Part shown: one piece after another, positions 41,303-49,812 of the stretch
Layout: each line of letters begins with the position of its first letter
Numbering within the stretch: the first letter of the stretch is position 1
Assembly (NCBI RefSeq): GCF_900111765.1
Contig: NZ_FOIB01000002.1
Span: 868,001 to 932,000, forward strand
Reading direction: 5' to 3'
Source: Myxococcus fulvus
GTDB taxonomy: Bacteria; Myxococcota; Myxococcia; Myxococcales; Myxococcaceae
DNA: 64,000 nucleotides
Position numbers and translations under genes: made by a program
The notes under the pieces: generated by a model
What the model was told of the DNA's origin: nothing
Databases searched by the model: none
What the model saw: only the letters and a program-made list of their open reading frames with translations

Positions 41303-42910
41303 ATGATTGAAAACAACGCCCCGACGAATGGCGCGCCGCCAGACATGGTGGATCCGCTGCTGGGGCGCGTCCTCAACGAGCGCTTCCGCATCCTGGAGAC
41401 CCTGGGCGCCGGAGGCATGGGCCGCGTCTACAAGGCGATGCAGGCGCCGCTGGACCGGCTGGTCGCGCTGAAGGTCCTGAACCCCCACTACAACGACGAG
41501 GGCAAGGACCCGGGCTTCCAGAAGCGCTTCTTCCTGGAGGCCAGCGTCACCGCGAAGCTGCGCCACCCCAACACCGTCACCGTCATCGACTACGGCAAGA
41601 CGGACGACGGCATCTACTACATCGCGATGGAGTACCTGGACGGGCTCACGCTCGGTCAGCTGCTCACGCAGGTGGGCCCGCTGCCGTGGGCGCGCGCGCT
41701 CAACATCACGCAGCAGATCGCCCGCTCGCTGCGCGAGGCGCACAAGGTCGGCCTCATCCACCGCGACCTGAAGCCCGCCAACGTGATGGTCCTCAACCAG
41801 GAGACGGACCACGACATCGTCAAGGTGCTCGACTTCGGCCTGGTGAAGTCCTTCATCGGCGACACGGACGTGCCGCAGGACACGTCGCTCACCCAGGCGG
41901 GCATCATCCTGGGCTCGCCGCAGTACATGGCGCCGGAGCAGGCGCGCAACGTCGCCGACCCGCGCAGCGACGTGTACAGCATGGGCGTGGTGCTCTATCA
42001 GATGCTGATGGGCCAGCCGCCCTTCCTGGCCGCGCAGAGCATCGACGTCATCGTCAAGCACATCAACGAGCCCCCTCCCGCCTTCGGCGCCGTCTGGCCC
42101 AGCCATGGCGTGCCCGCGGAGGTGGAGGCGCTCGTCATGAAGTGCCTCGCCAAGATTCCCTCCGAGCGCTACCAGTCCATGGACGAGGTGCTGGAGGCCA
42201 TGCGCCGGCTCTCGCACGTGGTGGGCGTCAGCGGCGTCTTCAGCGGCCCGCGCCTGACGGGCACCGGCAGCGGTCCTCGCAGCGGCCCCATCAGCGGGCC
42301 GGTGAGCGCCGCCGGCTCCGGCCCCAGCACCATGGCGCTGGACATCGCCGTGGAGGAGCCGGCCGCGAAGTCCGGCAAGGGCCTGCTCTTGCCCATGGCC
42401 ATCCTGGGCGGCGCCATCGTGATTGGCGGCGGACTGTTCGCGGTGGCGATGATGATGCGCGAGCCCAAGCTCAAGCCGCTGCCTCCCTCGTCCGTCCCTC
42501 CCGCCGTCACCGCGCGCCAGGCGCCCCCGGCCCAGCCCGCGAAGACGGCCCCGGACACCGCGGCCATCGCCGTGGACGACGAGCTGGCGCTGGCGCCGCT
42601 GGTGCCCGGCAACGCGCCCTCGGTGGTCTTCATCATCGAGAGCGACCCCATGGGCGCCCGCGTGCGCGCGGGGACCAAGGACCTGGGTGTCACCCCCGTG
42701 AAGTACAAGGTCCGGCAGGACGGTGAAGGCAAGGCGAACGCGGAGCTGACCTTCACGCTGGAGGGCTACCAACCCCTCACGGTGAAGGCCGAGGGCACCG
42801 GCACCGAACAGACCATCCGCCACAGGCTCTTCAAGAAGAAGCCGAATCCGCCGGCCCGCCCCCAACGGCCCGCTGAGTCGCGCGAGAATTTCAAGGAAAA
42901 CCCCTACTAG
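41303..42910 (+). CDS. Membrane-anchored eukaryotic-type Ser/Thr protein kinase with C-terminal PEGA-like domain
   Basis: A 535-residue kinase. The kinase domain (28-300) has the glycine loop LGAGGMGRVY (34-43), Lys57, catalytic Asp155 (HRDLKPAN), Asp177 (DFG) and the APE-like APEQA. A Gly/Ser/Pro-rich juxtamembrane stretch leads to one membrane helix (LLLPMAILGGAIVIGGGLFAVAMMM) and an extracytoplasmic part with a PEGA-type domain (IESDPMGARVRAG...ITLEGY-like). The ATG at 41303 has a G-rich site; the frame upstream to 41225 is less likely. Its stop overlaps the GTG start of the TonB receptor by one base. Confidence 0.88.
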   Translation: MIENNAPTNGAPPDMVDPLLGRVLNERFRILETLGAGGMGRVYKAMQAPLDRLVALKVLNPHYNDEGKDPGFQKRFFLEASVTAKLRHPNTVTVIDYGKTDDGIYYIAMEYLDGLTLGQLLTQVGPLPWARALNITQQIARSLREAHKVGLIHRDLKPANVMVLNQETDHDIVKVLDFGLVKSFIGDTDVPQDTSLTQAGIILGSPQYMAPEQARNVADPRSDVYSMGVVLYQMLMGQPPFLAAQSIDVIVKHINEPPPAFGAVWPSHGVPAEVEALVMKCLAKIPSERYQSMDEVLEAMRRLSHVVGVSGVFSGPRLTGTGSGPRSGPISGPVSAAGSGPSTMALDIAVEEPAAKSGKGLLLPMAILGGAIVIGGGLFAVAMMMREPKLKPLPPSSVPPAVTARQAPPAQPAKTAPDTAAIAVDDELALAPLVPGNAPSVVFIIESDPMGARVRAGTKDLGVTPVKYKVRQDGEGKANAELTFTLEGYQPLTVKAEGTGTEQTIRHRLFKKKPNPPARPQRPAESRENFKENPY

Positions 42911-45423
42911 TGAAACACTTCAAATCCCTTCGTCGAGTGGGCCTCGTGGCGCTGTGTCTTTGCGCGTCGCAGGCCCTGGCGGACGCACGTCTGGAAGCCC
43001 GTCGCCACTTCCGCAACGGCATGAGCCTCATCGCCCGGAAGGAGTACGACCAGGGCATCGCCGAGCTGGAGCAGGCGTACGCCATCAAGCCGCACCCCAA
43101 CGTCCTCTTCAACATCGCGCGCGCGTACCAGGACGCGGGCCGCTCGGCGGAGGCGCTGGAGACCTACCGGCGCTACCTGGCGAGCAACCCGCCCGACGCG
43201 TCCACGGTGGAGACCACCATCGCGGCGCTGGAGGCGAAGCAGCGCGAGGCGGAGGCCGCCGCCGGCGCGACGGACAACTCCGCGCTGCCCATGCCGCCGC
43301 CCCCCGCGAGCGTCCAGTCCCAGCAGCAGCTGGCGGGCCTGCTGGAGCGGCTGGAGAAGGCCATCGAGCGCGCGGAGACCATGCCCTCCGGCCCCGCGAC
43401 GAGCGCGCCCTCCACGTACGTGCCCTCCGTGCTGCCCGGCGTCTCCGAGGCGGTCACGGGTGACGACGGCGCGGTGCCCTACGAGGAGCGCGTGGTGACG
43501 GCCAGCCGCCGCGCCCAGTCCTCGCTGGAGGCGCCCAACGCCACCACCGTCATCACCGCGGAGGACATCCGCCTGTCGGGCGCCACCAGCCTGCCGGAGC
43601 TCATGCGGCGCGTGCCGGGCGCGGACGTGATGTCACTGGGCATCGGCAGCGCCAACGTGTCCATGCGCGGCTTCAACCAGCGCATCGCCAACAAGGTGCT
43701 CGTGCTCGTCGACGGCCGCACCGAGTACCAGGACTTCCTCGGCCTGACGCTCTGGTCGTCCATCCCCATCGGCCTGGATGAAATCGAGCGCATCGAGGTC
43801 ATCCGCGGCCCGGGCAGCGCGCTCTACGGCGCCAACGCCATGTTGGGCGTCATCAACATCATCACCCAGGCTCCCGGCTCCGGCCCCCGCGCGCGCTTCA
43901 CCGTGACGGGCGGCACCGGCCACAGCGTGGCGGGCTCGTTCCTGAGCCACGGCAGCTCCGGGGCGCTGCGCTACCGCGCGTCGGTGGCGTACTCGCAGGC
44001 GGACAAGTGGAGCCGCGACTACGCCAGCGACAGGCCGGACATCGTGCTGCGGGACCCGGACCCGGACATCGGCATGCGCGGGGCCCGGGCCACGCTGTCC
44101 ACGGTGTACAGCTTCGCGGAGGGCCGCACGGTGGGCCTGTCCGGCGGCGTGCACCGCTACGCGACGGAAATCTATCCGCTGGGCCTCTTGCGCAACTACT
44201 TCATGGACGGCCTCAACGCGTACGCCAAGGGCGACGTGGAGCTGGGGCCGCTGAAGCTCAAGACGTTCTGGAACCACATCTCCGGCAGCGCCGGTCCCCA
44301 GTACGAGCCCATCGGTCAGCGCTCGCTGGGCACGGAGGTCAGCTCCAACCTGTTCAACGCGGAGCTGCTCTTCGCGCGCGCCTTCCACCTGGGCGGCGAG
44401 CACCAGCTCAACGTCGGCGTGGAGGGCCGCCTCAAGCGCGTGGGCTGGGACTACCTGGGCCCCTTGCGAGAAGAGGTCCACGCCGCCGCCTTCGTGCAGG
44501 ACGAGTGGAGGCTCGCGGATCCGCTGCGCCTCATCGCCAGCTACCGCGTGGACCGGCACCCGCTGCTGGATGGCGGTTCGCCGGGCCTGGCGCACTCGCC
44601 GCGCGTGTCCGCGTTGTTCATGCCCGTGGAGGGCCACGCGTTCCGCATCAGCGCGGCGTCCGCCTTCCGCGAGCCCACGTTCCTGGAGAGCTACACGCGG
44701 CTGCTCGTCCCGGTGCAGGGCGTCAACGGCGCCAGCGCGCTGACGACGGGCAACACGGCCCTGCGCCCCGAGCGCCTCACCGCCTTCGAGCTGGGCTGGC
44801 GCGGCGAGTCCGCGGAGCTGGGCATGGACTGGGACGTGGCCCTGTACCAGAACCGGGTGAAGGACCTCATCGGCCTGTCCAACTTCGAGCGGCTGCCGGT
44901 GGGCGAGTCCTACGACGCGGCCACGGGCAACTACCTCATCGGCCGCTCGCGCTTCGTCAACGAGGACTCCATCTACACCGCGCGCGGCGCGGAAGCCGGC
45001 CTCACGCTGGCCGTCATCGATGGCCTGGGCCTCAAGGCGAGCGCCGCGTTCCAGACGGTCTCCTCGGACCTGGAGGACAAGGCGGAGTGCGGCCCGTGCA
45101 GCCAGGTGCCGCAGCTCAAGCTGTACGGCGGCGTCACCTACCGCACCAAGGCGGACCTCGAGTTCGGCGTGGACCTGGCCTACACCTCGTCCACGACCTG
45201 GATTGAGCGCGAGCCCGCGGCGGCGGACCCGACCCGCATCGAGCTGGCCGCGAACCCGCTGGGCGCCCACACCATCATCAACGCGCGCGTGGGCTACACG
45301 GCGGTGAAGAACCTGGTGGACGTGGCGCTCATCGGCAGCCAGCTCGGCGCCGCGCACTCCCAACACCCCTTTGGCAACCGCATCGAGCGGCGCGTCTACG
45401 CGACGCTGACGGTGACTCCATGA
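42910..45423 (+). CDS. TonB-dependent receptor with N-terminal TPR domain
   Basis: An 837-residue outer-membrane receptor. A signal peptide (GLVALCLCASQALA) is followed by a TPR region (about 28-100: ARRHFRNGMSLIARKEYDQGIAELEQAYAI, then NVLFNIARAYQDAGRSAEALETYRRYLA), a Gln/Glu-rich linker, a TonB-box-like EERVVTASR stretch, the plug (LPELMRRVPGADVM, VDGRTEYQDF, RGPGSALYGANAMLGVINIIT) and a 22-strand-type barrel ending in alternating hydrophobic residues. The TPR lies in the periplasm before the TonB box, an unusual fusion. Start GTG overlaps the kinase stop. Ligand unknown. Confidence 0.9.
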   Translation: MKHFKSLRRVGLVALCLCASQALADARLEARRHFRNGMSLIARKEYDQGIAELEQAYAIKPHPNVLFNIARAYQDAGRSAEALETYRRYLASNPPDASTVETTIAALEAKQREAEAAAGATDNSALPMPPPPASVQSQQQLAGLLERLEKAIERAETMPSGPATSAPSTYVPSVLPGVSEAVTGDDGAVPYEERVVTASRRAQSSLEAPNATTVITAEDIRLSGATSLPELMRRVPGADVMSLGIGSANVSMRGFNQRIANKVLVLVDGRTEYQDFLGLTLWSSIPIGLDEIERIEVIRGPGSALYGANAMLGVINIITQAPGSGPRARFTVTGGTGHSVAGSFLSHGSSGALRYRASVAYSQADKWSRDYASDRPDIVLRDPDPDIGMRGARATLSTVYSFAEGRTVGLSGGVHRYATEIYPLGLLRNYFMDGLNAYAKGDVELGPLKLKTFWNHISGSAGPQYEPIGQRSLGTEVSSNLFNAELLFARAFHLGGEHQLNVGVEGRLKRVGWDYLGPLREEVHAAAFVQDEWRLADPLRLIASYRVDRHPLLDGGSPGLAHSPRVSALFMPVEGHAFRISAASAFREPTFLESYTRLLVPVQGVNGASALTTGNTALRPERLTAFELGWRGESAELGMDWDVALYQNRVKDLIGLSNFERLPVGESYDAATGNYLIGRSRFVNEDSIYTARGAEAGLTLAVIDGLGLKASAAFQTVSSDLEDKAECGPCSQVPQLKLYGGVTYRTKADLEFGVDLAYTSSTTWIEREPAAADPTRIELAANPLGAHTIINARVGYTAVKNLVDVALIGSQLGAAHSQHPFGNRIERRVYATLTVTP

Positions 45424-46673
45424 GCCGCACCTCCTCGTTCAAGCACTCCGCGCTCGTCGCGCTCGCCTCCTCCCTGCTCGTGATGGGCTGTGAGTCCCCG
45501 TCCGTGGTCCCCACGGCGGACGGCCAGCAGGCCCTGCATACCGCCCGCATCGAGGGCAGCCTCGTCGTGCAGTCGGGCCTGAGGGGCAACGCGGTGGTGT
45601 TCCTCTACGACGTGGACAAGCGCCCGCTGCCGCCGCCCCAGGGCAGCGGTCGTCCGGTGGCCTTCACCGTCATCCCCGCCGCGCAGCTGTTCGGCCCGGC
45701 GCTCGGCACCAACTCGCCCGGCCCCTTCACCGCGCCCTTCGCGTTCAGCCTGGTGGGCGCGGGCCGGTACATGCTGCGCGGCTTCCTCGACGTGGACACC
45801 TGCGCGACGGGCGTCACGCCCTGCCACGTCCCCGACTTCAACCCCTGGTACGGCGTCACCAGCGAGCCCAACACGGGCGACATCGGCGGCGCCGCGGTGG
45901 ACCTGACCAACGGCCAGCCGCTGGTCCTGGAGGTCACCAAGGACGCGGAGGGCCACCCGCAGCCGCTCACCAACGTCACGGTGAGCTTCTCGCAGGCCAC
46001 CGCGCAGGTGCCGGTGGACCGGCCCGCCTTCCAGGTCACCGTCGCCGGCGGCGGGGACAACACCCTGGCGGCGGGTGGCCCCATGAAGGTGCTGCGGCTG
46101 ACGCCGCAGGTGGTGGAGGCCGGCCCGGTGATGCAGCGGCCCAAGGCCTTCCTCGTCAGCTACGTGGACGCCAACCGCGACGGCGTGCCGGACGACGCCA
46201 ACCGCGACGGTGTGCCGGATGTCTGGCCGCGCGTCGCGGTGCGCAAGCTGGCGGAGGCGCCGGGCCTGCTCGAGGACAATGATTTGGACCGCGACAGCGT
46301 CCTCGACGTGGACGGCATCGACTACCTGCGCGCCGACGGCACCCGTGACGGCAAGCCGGACCTGGTGGTGCTCGCGGCGGGGCTGGTGATGGACCCCATC
46401 ATCGCGGCGCTGACGGATGAGAACGGCCAGCCCCGGATGACGCCCGTCCCCCTGGCGGAGCTCCAGGTGGGCGTGCAGCCCATCGCCTTGGATGCCAGCG
46501 ACGCGGCCGCCCCGGCCCGTCTGGATGGGCTGCCGAAGGGCCGCTACTCCGTGGTGCTGATCCAATCCACGGGGCAGACGTGGCGGGTTCCCAACGAGCT
46601 CGCCCCGCCGCTGGCGGCGGGCATCGGGATTCCCGGCGTCGAAAGTCAGGCCTTCGTGCTTGAGGTCCCCTGA
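45420..46673 (+). CDS. Lipoprotein of unknown function, partner of the TonB receptor
   Basis: A 417-residue exported lipoprotein. The lipobox LLVMGC places the lipidated Cys at residue 24. The mature part has several beta-sandwich-like blocks and, near 250-265, a doubled ANRDGVPD unit plus later DNDLDRDSVLD and DGTRDGKPD stretches, acidic repeats of the kind that bind calcium in type-3 thrombospondin modules. The ATG at 45420 overlaps the receptor stop (ATGA), so the two are translated together. It may act as a surface substrate-binding partner of the receptor; that is inference from context. Confidence 0.72.
   Translation: MSRTSSFKHSALVALASSLLVMGCESPSVVPTADGQQALHTARIEGSLVVQSGLRGNAVVFLYDVDKRPLPPPQGSGRPVAFTVIPAAQLFGPALGTNSPGPFTAPFAFSLVGAGRYMLRGFLDVDTCATGVTPCHVPDFNPWYGVTSEPNTGDIGGAAVDLTNGQPLVLEVTKDAEGHPQPLTNVTVSFSQATAQVPVDRPAFQVTVAGGGDNTLAAGGPMKVLRLTPQVVEAGPVMQRPKAFLVSYVDANRDGVPDDANRDGVPDVWPRVAVRKLAEAPGLLEDNDLDRDSVLDVDGIDYLRADGTRDGKPDLVVLAAGLVMDPIIAALTDENGQPRMTPVPLAELQVGVQPIALDASDAAAPARLDGLPKGRYSVVLIQSTGQTWRVPNELAPPLAAGIGIPGVESQAFVLEVP
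46167..46220 (+). repeat. Tandem 27-base duplication inside the lipoprotein gene
   Basis: Two adjacent 27-base units (46167-46193 and 46194-46220) are identical except for two third-position changes. They encode the doubled DANRDGVPD unit and look like a recent in-frame duplication. Confidence 0.85.
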
Positions 46674-46728
46674 ACCCCACCTCGTGGTGCTCGAGGGTGT
46701 GAGACGCCCCACAGCGGGAAAAAAGAGA

Positions 46729-46763
46729 GGAAGGACGGTGCTTTGACTTCGCCATGTCCTTCC
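46729..46763. terminator. Inverted repeat after the lipoprotein gene
   Basis: Arms GGAAGGAC and GTCCTTCC, 19 bases apart, start 55 bases after the stop. They precede the response-regulator gene at 46816. The loop contains TTGACT. It may end the kinase-receptor-lipoprotein transcript or be part of the next promoter; I cannot choose between these. Confidence 0.35.
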
Positions 46764-46815
46764 GTCAACATGCCTGGGTCTGCAGGGGGACAGCCCCACC
46801 TGAGGTCGTGATCCG

Positions 46816-47298
46816 ATGAAGGCCGGTACCCTTCCCTCCCCAGAGCCCGTTCCCAACCGCACCACGACGGACCCGGCGCGCCCTGGTGGAAGCCGGACCG
46901 CGACGGGCGGCGCGCCGCAGCGCGTGCTGCTGGTGGACGACAGCCGCTCCATCCGGACGCTGCTGAAGATCTACCTCATGGCGCGCAACTTCGAGTTCCT
47001 GGAGGCGGAGTCCGCCGAAGAGGGACTGAAGGTCGCCGAGGCGGAGGGCATCGACCTCATCCTCACCGACTTCCACATGGACGGGATGAACGGCGCCGAC
47101 TTCGCGGCGCAGATTCGCGCCAACGCCAACCCCCGGCTGGCGAAGGTCCCCATCCTGATGATGACGGGTGACCCGAACGTCGCCGAGGTGCGCGCGCTGG
47201 GTCAGAAGGCCGGCATCAGCGCCTTCGTCCGCAAGCCGGTGAGCTGCGCACAGCTCATGACGCTGGTGGACACCATCCTCCCGCTGCCGCGCAAGTAG
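46816..47298 (+). CDS. Single-domain response regulator
   Basis: A 160-residue protein: a disordered N-terminus of about 35 residues, then one receiver domain with Asp41/Asp42, phospho-acceptor Asp85 (LILTDFHMDGMNG), a conserved Thr (MMTG) and Lys in FVRKPVS. It has no output domain. It is closely similar to the CheY-like regulator at 22928, sharing the helix KIYLM and the KPVS ending. No kinase is adjacent other than the Ser/Thr kinase gene upstream, which is not a His kinase. Confidence 0.85.
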   Translation: MKAGTLPSPEPVPNRTTTDPARPGGSRTATGGAPQRVLLVDDSRSIRTLLKIYLMARNFEFLEAESAEEGLKVAEAEGIDLILTDFHMDGMNGADFAAQIRANANPRLAKVPILMMTGDPNVAEVRALGQKAGISAFVRKPVSCAQLMTLVDTILPLPRK

Positions 47299-47329
47299 CA
47301 CCCGGGGGCCCCAAGGCCCCGTCCTCACC

Positions 47330-47956
47330 TCACGCCGGGTTCCGGGCCGCCGCAGCGGCACGAGCCCGGCGTTTTCGCATTGCCTCGCCCACGCGCACCG
47401 CGAAGAGCAGCGCCAGCACCGCGCCGTAGATGAGCGGCTCGGTGACGTCCTGCTTCACCCGCCACACGAAGTGCACCACGCCCAGCACCGCGGCCACGTA
47501 GGCCAGCCGATGCAGGCGCTGCCAGCGCGGAAAGCCCAGCCTGCGCACCCAACGGTTCGTGGACGTGACGGCCAGCGGCACCAGCAACACCCACGCGGTG
47601 AAGCCCACGGTGATGAAGGGCCGCTTCACCACGTCCTCCCTCAGCGTCCGCCACGCCAGCCCCTGGTCCAGCACCGCGTAGGTGAACAGGTGCGCGCACG
47701 CGTACGTGAAGGCCAACAGCCCCAGCGTGCGACGCACCCGCGCGGGCCACGTCCACCGCGTGAGCAGCCGTACGGGCGTACACGCCAACGACGCCAGCAA
47801 CATCACCAGCGCGAGCAGCCCCGTCTGGTTGAGCGCCGCCTCGATGGCGTTGGGCCCCAGCTGTCCCAGCGGCCCCTGCACGGCGAGCAGCGCCAGGGGC
47901 AACAGTCCGCCCACGGTGAGCGCGGGGTTGAGCCACGGATGGGGAGACGAGGCCAT
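47330..47956 (-). CDS. msrQ: Protein-methionine-sulfoxide reductase heme-binding subunit MsrQ
   Basis: A 208-residue membrane protein with about six helices and the ferric-reductase-like fold. Histidines in FTYACAHLFTY and PRWQRLHRLAYVAAVLGVVHFVW sit in helices as expected for heme ligands. It passes electrons from the quinone pool to MsrP. The ATG at 47956 lies four bases after the msrP stop, the usual operon order. Confidence 0.88.
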   Translation of the reverse strand: MASSPHPWLNPALTVGGLLPLALLAVQGPLGQLGPNAIEAALNQTGLLALVMLLASLACTPVRLLTRWTWPARVRRTLGLLAFTYACAHLFTYAVLDQGLAWRTLREDVVKRPFITVGFTAWVLLVPLAVTSTNRWVRRLGFPRWQRLHRLAYVAAVLGVVHFVWRVKQDVTEPLIYGAVLALLFAVRVGEAMRKRRARAAAAARNPA

Positions 47957-47960
47957 GGCG

Positions 47961-48950
47961 TCAGAAGTTCTCGCGCAGGTCCATGCCCGCGTAGAGGTGC
48001 GCCACCTGCTCGCCGTAGCCGTTGAACGGCAGCGTGGGCCGACGCTCGAAGTCACCGATGCGCCGCTCGGTGGCCTGGCTCCAGCGCGGATGCGTCACGG
48101 CGGGGTTCACGTTGGCGTAGAAGCCGTACTCGTGCGGCGCCGCCATGTTCCAGGTGGTGAGCGGCATGGTGCGAGTCAGAGAGATGCGCACGATGGACTT
48201 GCCGCCCTTGAACCCATACTTCCACGGCACCACCAGCCGCAGCGGCGCGCCGTTCTGCGCGGGCAGCTGCTTGCCGTACAGGCCCATGGCCATGAACGTC
48301 AGCGGGTGCATCGCCTCGTCCAGCCGCAGTCCTTCCAGGTAGGGCCAGTCCAGCACCGGCCGTTGCTGCCCGGGCAGTTGCTCCGGGTCCATCAGCGTGG
48401 TGAAGGTCACGTAGCGCGCGTGGCTGGTGGGCTTCACCCGCGACAGCAGCGCGGCCAGCGGGAAGCCCAGCCACGGAATCACCATGGACCAGGCCTCCAC
48501 GCAGCGCATCCGGTAGACGCGCTCCTCCATCGTGAACCAGGACAGCAGCTGGTCGATGTCCACCGTCTTCGGCTCGTGCACCTCACCGTCCACGGTGACG
48601 GTCCACGGCCGGGGCTTCAGGTAGTGCGCGAGCCGCGCCGGGTCCTCCTTGTCCAGGCCCAGCTCGTAGAAGTTGTTGTACGTGGTGACGTCCTCGTACG
48701 GGGTGCGAGGCTCGTCCGTGTCGAACGCCCCCTTCGCCTTCACCACGGGCCCGGTGACGGCGCCCGCGTCCGGGACATACGCGTCCATGAAGCGGCGCTG
48801 CTTGCGGGTGAGCAGGTACAGGCCCCCCGCCACGGCGGCGGCCGTGCCCGTGAACAGGCCCGCGTTGCGCAGGAAGTCCCGGCGGCGCAGGTAGAGCCGT
48901 TCGGAGGTGATTTCGGAGCCGGGCGGCTCCACGGGCGGCTTGTCGCTCAT
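47961..48950 (-). CDS. msrP: Protein-methionine-sulfoxide reductase catalytic subunit MsrP (molybdoenzyme)
   Basis: A 329-residue periplasmic enzyme that repairs oxidised Met in envelope proteins. It has a Tat signal (LRRRDFLRN at 21-29, then a hydrophobic stretch), and the molybdenum ligand Cys150 in RMRCVEAWS. The length and the [13 protein letters not shown] block match YedY/MsrP. Gene order with msrQ supports the call. The upstream gene, crtW-like, ends six bases before its start, so all three probably form one operon. Confidence 0.92.
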   Translation of the reverse strand: MSDKPPVEPPGSEITSERLYLRRRDFLRNAGLFTGTAAAVAGGLYLLTRKQRRFMDAYVPDAGAVTGPVVKAKGAFDTDEPRTPYEDVTTYNNFYELGLDKEDPARLAHYLKPRPWTVTVDGEVHEPKTVDIDQLLSWFTMEERVYRMRCVEAWSMVIPWLGFPLAALLSRVKPTSHARYVTFTTLMDPEQLPGQQRPVLDWPYLEGLRLDEAMHPLTFMAMGLYGKQLPAQNGAPLRLVVPWKYGFKGGKSIVRISLTRTMPLTTWNMAAPHEYGFYANVNPAVTHPRWSQATERRIGDFERRPTLPFNGYGEQVAHLYAGMDLRENF

Positions 48951-48956
48951 GGCCCT

Positions 48957-49733
48957 TTATAACGGCCCAGCGTCCCCGGCCGTTACATCGCCCGCCCGCT
49001 CTGGCACGGCGCGAGCGTCCTTGACGCGCCACAGCCGCCACCAGGGCGTGCCGGGGGACTGGTGGTGCTCCCAGTGGTAGCCGAAGAAGTAGCAGGACAG
49101 CATGGCCCACGCGTGGTTGCGCGGCAGCGTGCGCGCGTGGTGCGGCGCCATGTCCGGCGTGTCCGGGCGCCGGTGCGGCAGGTAGGTGCCGAAGTAGAAG
49201 AGCTGCAACGTGCCCAGCACGGCCGGCACCACCCAGAACACCAGCACGCGGGGCTGGGACACGCCCAGGAAGACGAGGACGTTGAACTTGGCCGCCATCA
49301 CCCCCAGCTGCGGCAGCGTGGTGTAGCGGACCATGAACGTCCCCAGCCACGGCCAGAAGGACTGGGTGCGGGTGGAGAAGTCCGGGTCGTCGTCGCCCGT
49401 GGGGTGCTGGTGGTGCGCGTGGTGGTTCAACACCAGTCGCCGGTAGGACAGCCCCGCGAACAGGAAGCAGGCGAGCGTCCCCACCGCCTCGTTCACCCAG
49501 CCCTGCCGGGCCACCGTGCCGTGCATGGCGTCATGGCCGGTGATGAACAGCCCCGTGCACAGCCACGCCTGGAAGGCGACGTGCATCCACGTCAGGGGCG
49601 AGTCCAGGGGCAGCCACCCCGGGGACATCAGCATCCACGTCAGGTGCGCGCCCCACGCGCCGATGATGACGAGCGCGATGACGACGCCCCAGGGGCCGAG
49701 CGGTGGTGCGCGATGACGGGCGGAGGTCTCCAT
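48957..49733 (-). CDS. crtW: CrtW-type beta-carotene ketolase (membrane di-iron oxygenase)
   Basis: A 258-residue membrane protein with the three His boxes HDAMH (67-71), HHAHH (104-108) and HWEHH (about 223-227). Beyond the generic fatty-acid desaturase fold, the stretches GLFITGHDAMHG, FAGLSYRRL, DDDPDF, FGTYLPHR and the ending YHWEHHQSPGTPWWRL follow the bacterial CrtW pattern closely, and the length is typical. CrtW adds a 4-keto group to a beta-ionone ring. The ATG at 49733 is preferred; the frame to 49781 reads as Arg-rich. A desaturase acting on lipids remains possible. Confidence 0.8.
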   Translation of the reverse strand: METSARHRAPPLGPWGVVIALVIIGAWGAHLTWMLMSPGWLPLDSPLTWMHVAFQAWLCTGLFITGHDAMHGTVARQGWVNEAVGTLACFLFAGLSYRRLVLNHHAHHQHPTGDDDPDFSTRTQSFWPWLGTFMVRYTTLPQLGVMAAKFNVLVFLGVSQPRVLVFWVVPAVLGTLQLFYFGTYLPHRRPDTPDMAPHHARTLPRNHAWAMLSCYFFGYHWEHHQSPGTPWWRLWRVKDARAVPERAGDVTAGDAGPL

Positions 49734-49812
49734 CTCACCTGACTCATGGGGACGACCGCGCCGCCGCGCACGGGAAAGCACCCCGGCGCGGCGAGCGGGC
49801 CGTCGGCCGTGG

